The notes under the pieces are model-generated. The model worked only from the letters and a program-made list of their open reading frames with translations. It did not search any database and was not told where the DNA came from. A DNA stretch of 64,000 nt, from contig OZ026612.1 in assembly GCA_964020975.1 (NCBI GenBank), positions 133,286,441 through 133,350,440 on the forward strand. Direction: 5' to 3'. The position numbers and the translations under genes were made by a program. This DNA comes from Hermodice carunculata (lineage: Eukaryota; Annelida; Polychaeta; Eunicida; Amphinomidae). Below are positions 63,532 through 64,000 of this stretch, piece after piece. Position 1 is the stretch's first letter. The number at the start of each line of letters is the position of its first letter.

Positions 63532-63830
63532 GGGTGAACCATTGCAAGAGATTGGAAGAGGTATTATGGTGGGAATTGATAGGATACCAGGTTTGTTTTT
63601 CACAGATGACATTGTGACCATGGGTAACACGAAGGAGGAATTACAAAATGTCCTCAAAAGAGCAGGGGATTATGGGGAGAAAAGGAGGCTGGAGTACAGT
63701 GAACAAAAGAGCAAGGTTATGATTTTGGGTCAGAAGCAGAGGCAGGGATAGAAGTGGATGGATGGTTGTGCAGTTTGAGGTCACAGACAGGCACAAGAAG
63801 GTCATTGAGATAAAGGATGTAGATAATTAT
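62570..63830 (+). pseudogene. Third LINE fragment, reverse transcriptase
   Basis: Plus-strand text includes YMKVGKSPGPHGAFSKFIRK (the linker before the RT), NIQKAYDSVWTE, LKQGCVLSQMPFAL, a changed catalytic FTDDIV in place of FADD, and VLKRAGDYGEKRRLEYSEQK. Its RT differs from the other two LINEs. A (GT)n run at 63499-63530 lies in the RT just after GCVLSQMPFAL. Stops and frame shifts show it is inactive. Both ends are truncated or unclear. Confidence 0.8.
63499..63530. repeat. (GT)n microsatellite inside LINE RT
   Basis: Sixteen GT units within the RT reading frame of the third LINE, encoding alternating Cys-Val in that frame. Confidence 0.95.
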
Positions 63831-64000
63831 GAATCATAACATCTACCAGATTTGCAAAAAATCCTTTTGGTGTATCAGACACTTTATGGCAAACCTTAAA
63901 ATATATACATATATGCCAGCTGTCTTTATCTTTCACTAAAGTCAAAACTGGAGACTCCCGGGTCACTTATCAAAAGTCACCAATATCACACATTATCTCA

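Overview
This window looks like a stretch of a repeat-laden marine invertebrate nuclear genome. It is AT-rich, its introns are packed with microsatellites, minisatellites, MITEs and old retroelements, its one clear gene is split by consensus GT-AG introns, and it has two 200-base runs of N typical of assembly gaps. Amphioxus is my best guess for the organism, because minisatellites that start at 5' splice sites are, from memory, a described feature of amphioxus introns. A mollusc, hemichordate or echinoderm cannot be excluded.

The only host gene I can support is GCAT (glycine C-acetyltransferase, also called 2-amino-3-ketobutyrate CoA ligase) on the minus strand. Twelve coding exons run from 44,624 down to the stop codon at 7,580, about 37 kb. 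All eleven junctions have GT/AG ends and matching phases, and the exons give 430 codons with a mitochondrial-type N-terminus and the PLP-lysine motif GKALGG. The one defect is a surplus base in a T6 run in exon 4. It is either an assembly error or a real null allele.

Layout. 1-3,560: stacked copies of a hairpin-ended repeat (family A). 3,600-3,774: a MITE. 3,775-7,579: the 3' flank or UTR. 7,580-35,331: GCAT exons 12 to 2, with introns filled by families A, B, C and E, CT-rich microsatellites, a LINE whose 3' end abuts the exon 5 donor, and piggyBac-like and PIF/Harbinger-like elements. 35,332-44,599: the 9.3 kb intron 1, with a palindrome-bearing minisatellite, a hAT-like MITE and foldback elements. 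44,600-44,624: exon 1. 44,930-62,540: family D repeats, into which a LINE inserted, into which a roughly 10 kb Ty3/gypsy LTR retrotransposon (now a broken fossil) inserted. 62,570-63,830: a third LINE fragment.

Two observations stand out. First, the 5' splice sites of GCAT exons 2 and 7 each sit at the exon-side edge of a tandem array whose units repeat the donor: 28 bp x5 and about 41 bp x5. Second, several unrelated repeat families share one architecture, with a terminal hairpin that in three families follows a simple-sequence tract. In family A both end structures change in a compensated way between subfamilies, which resembles non-autonomous Helentron-type elements and implies selection on the folded ends.
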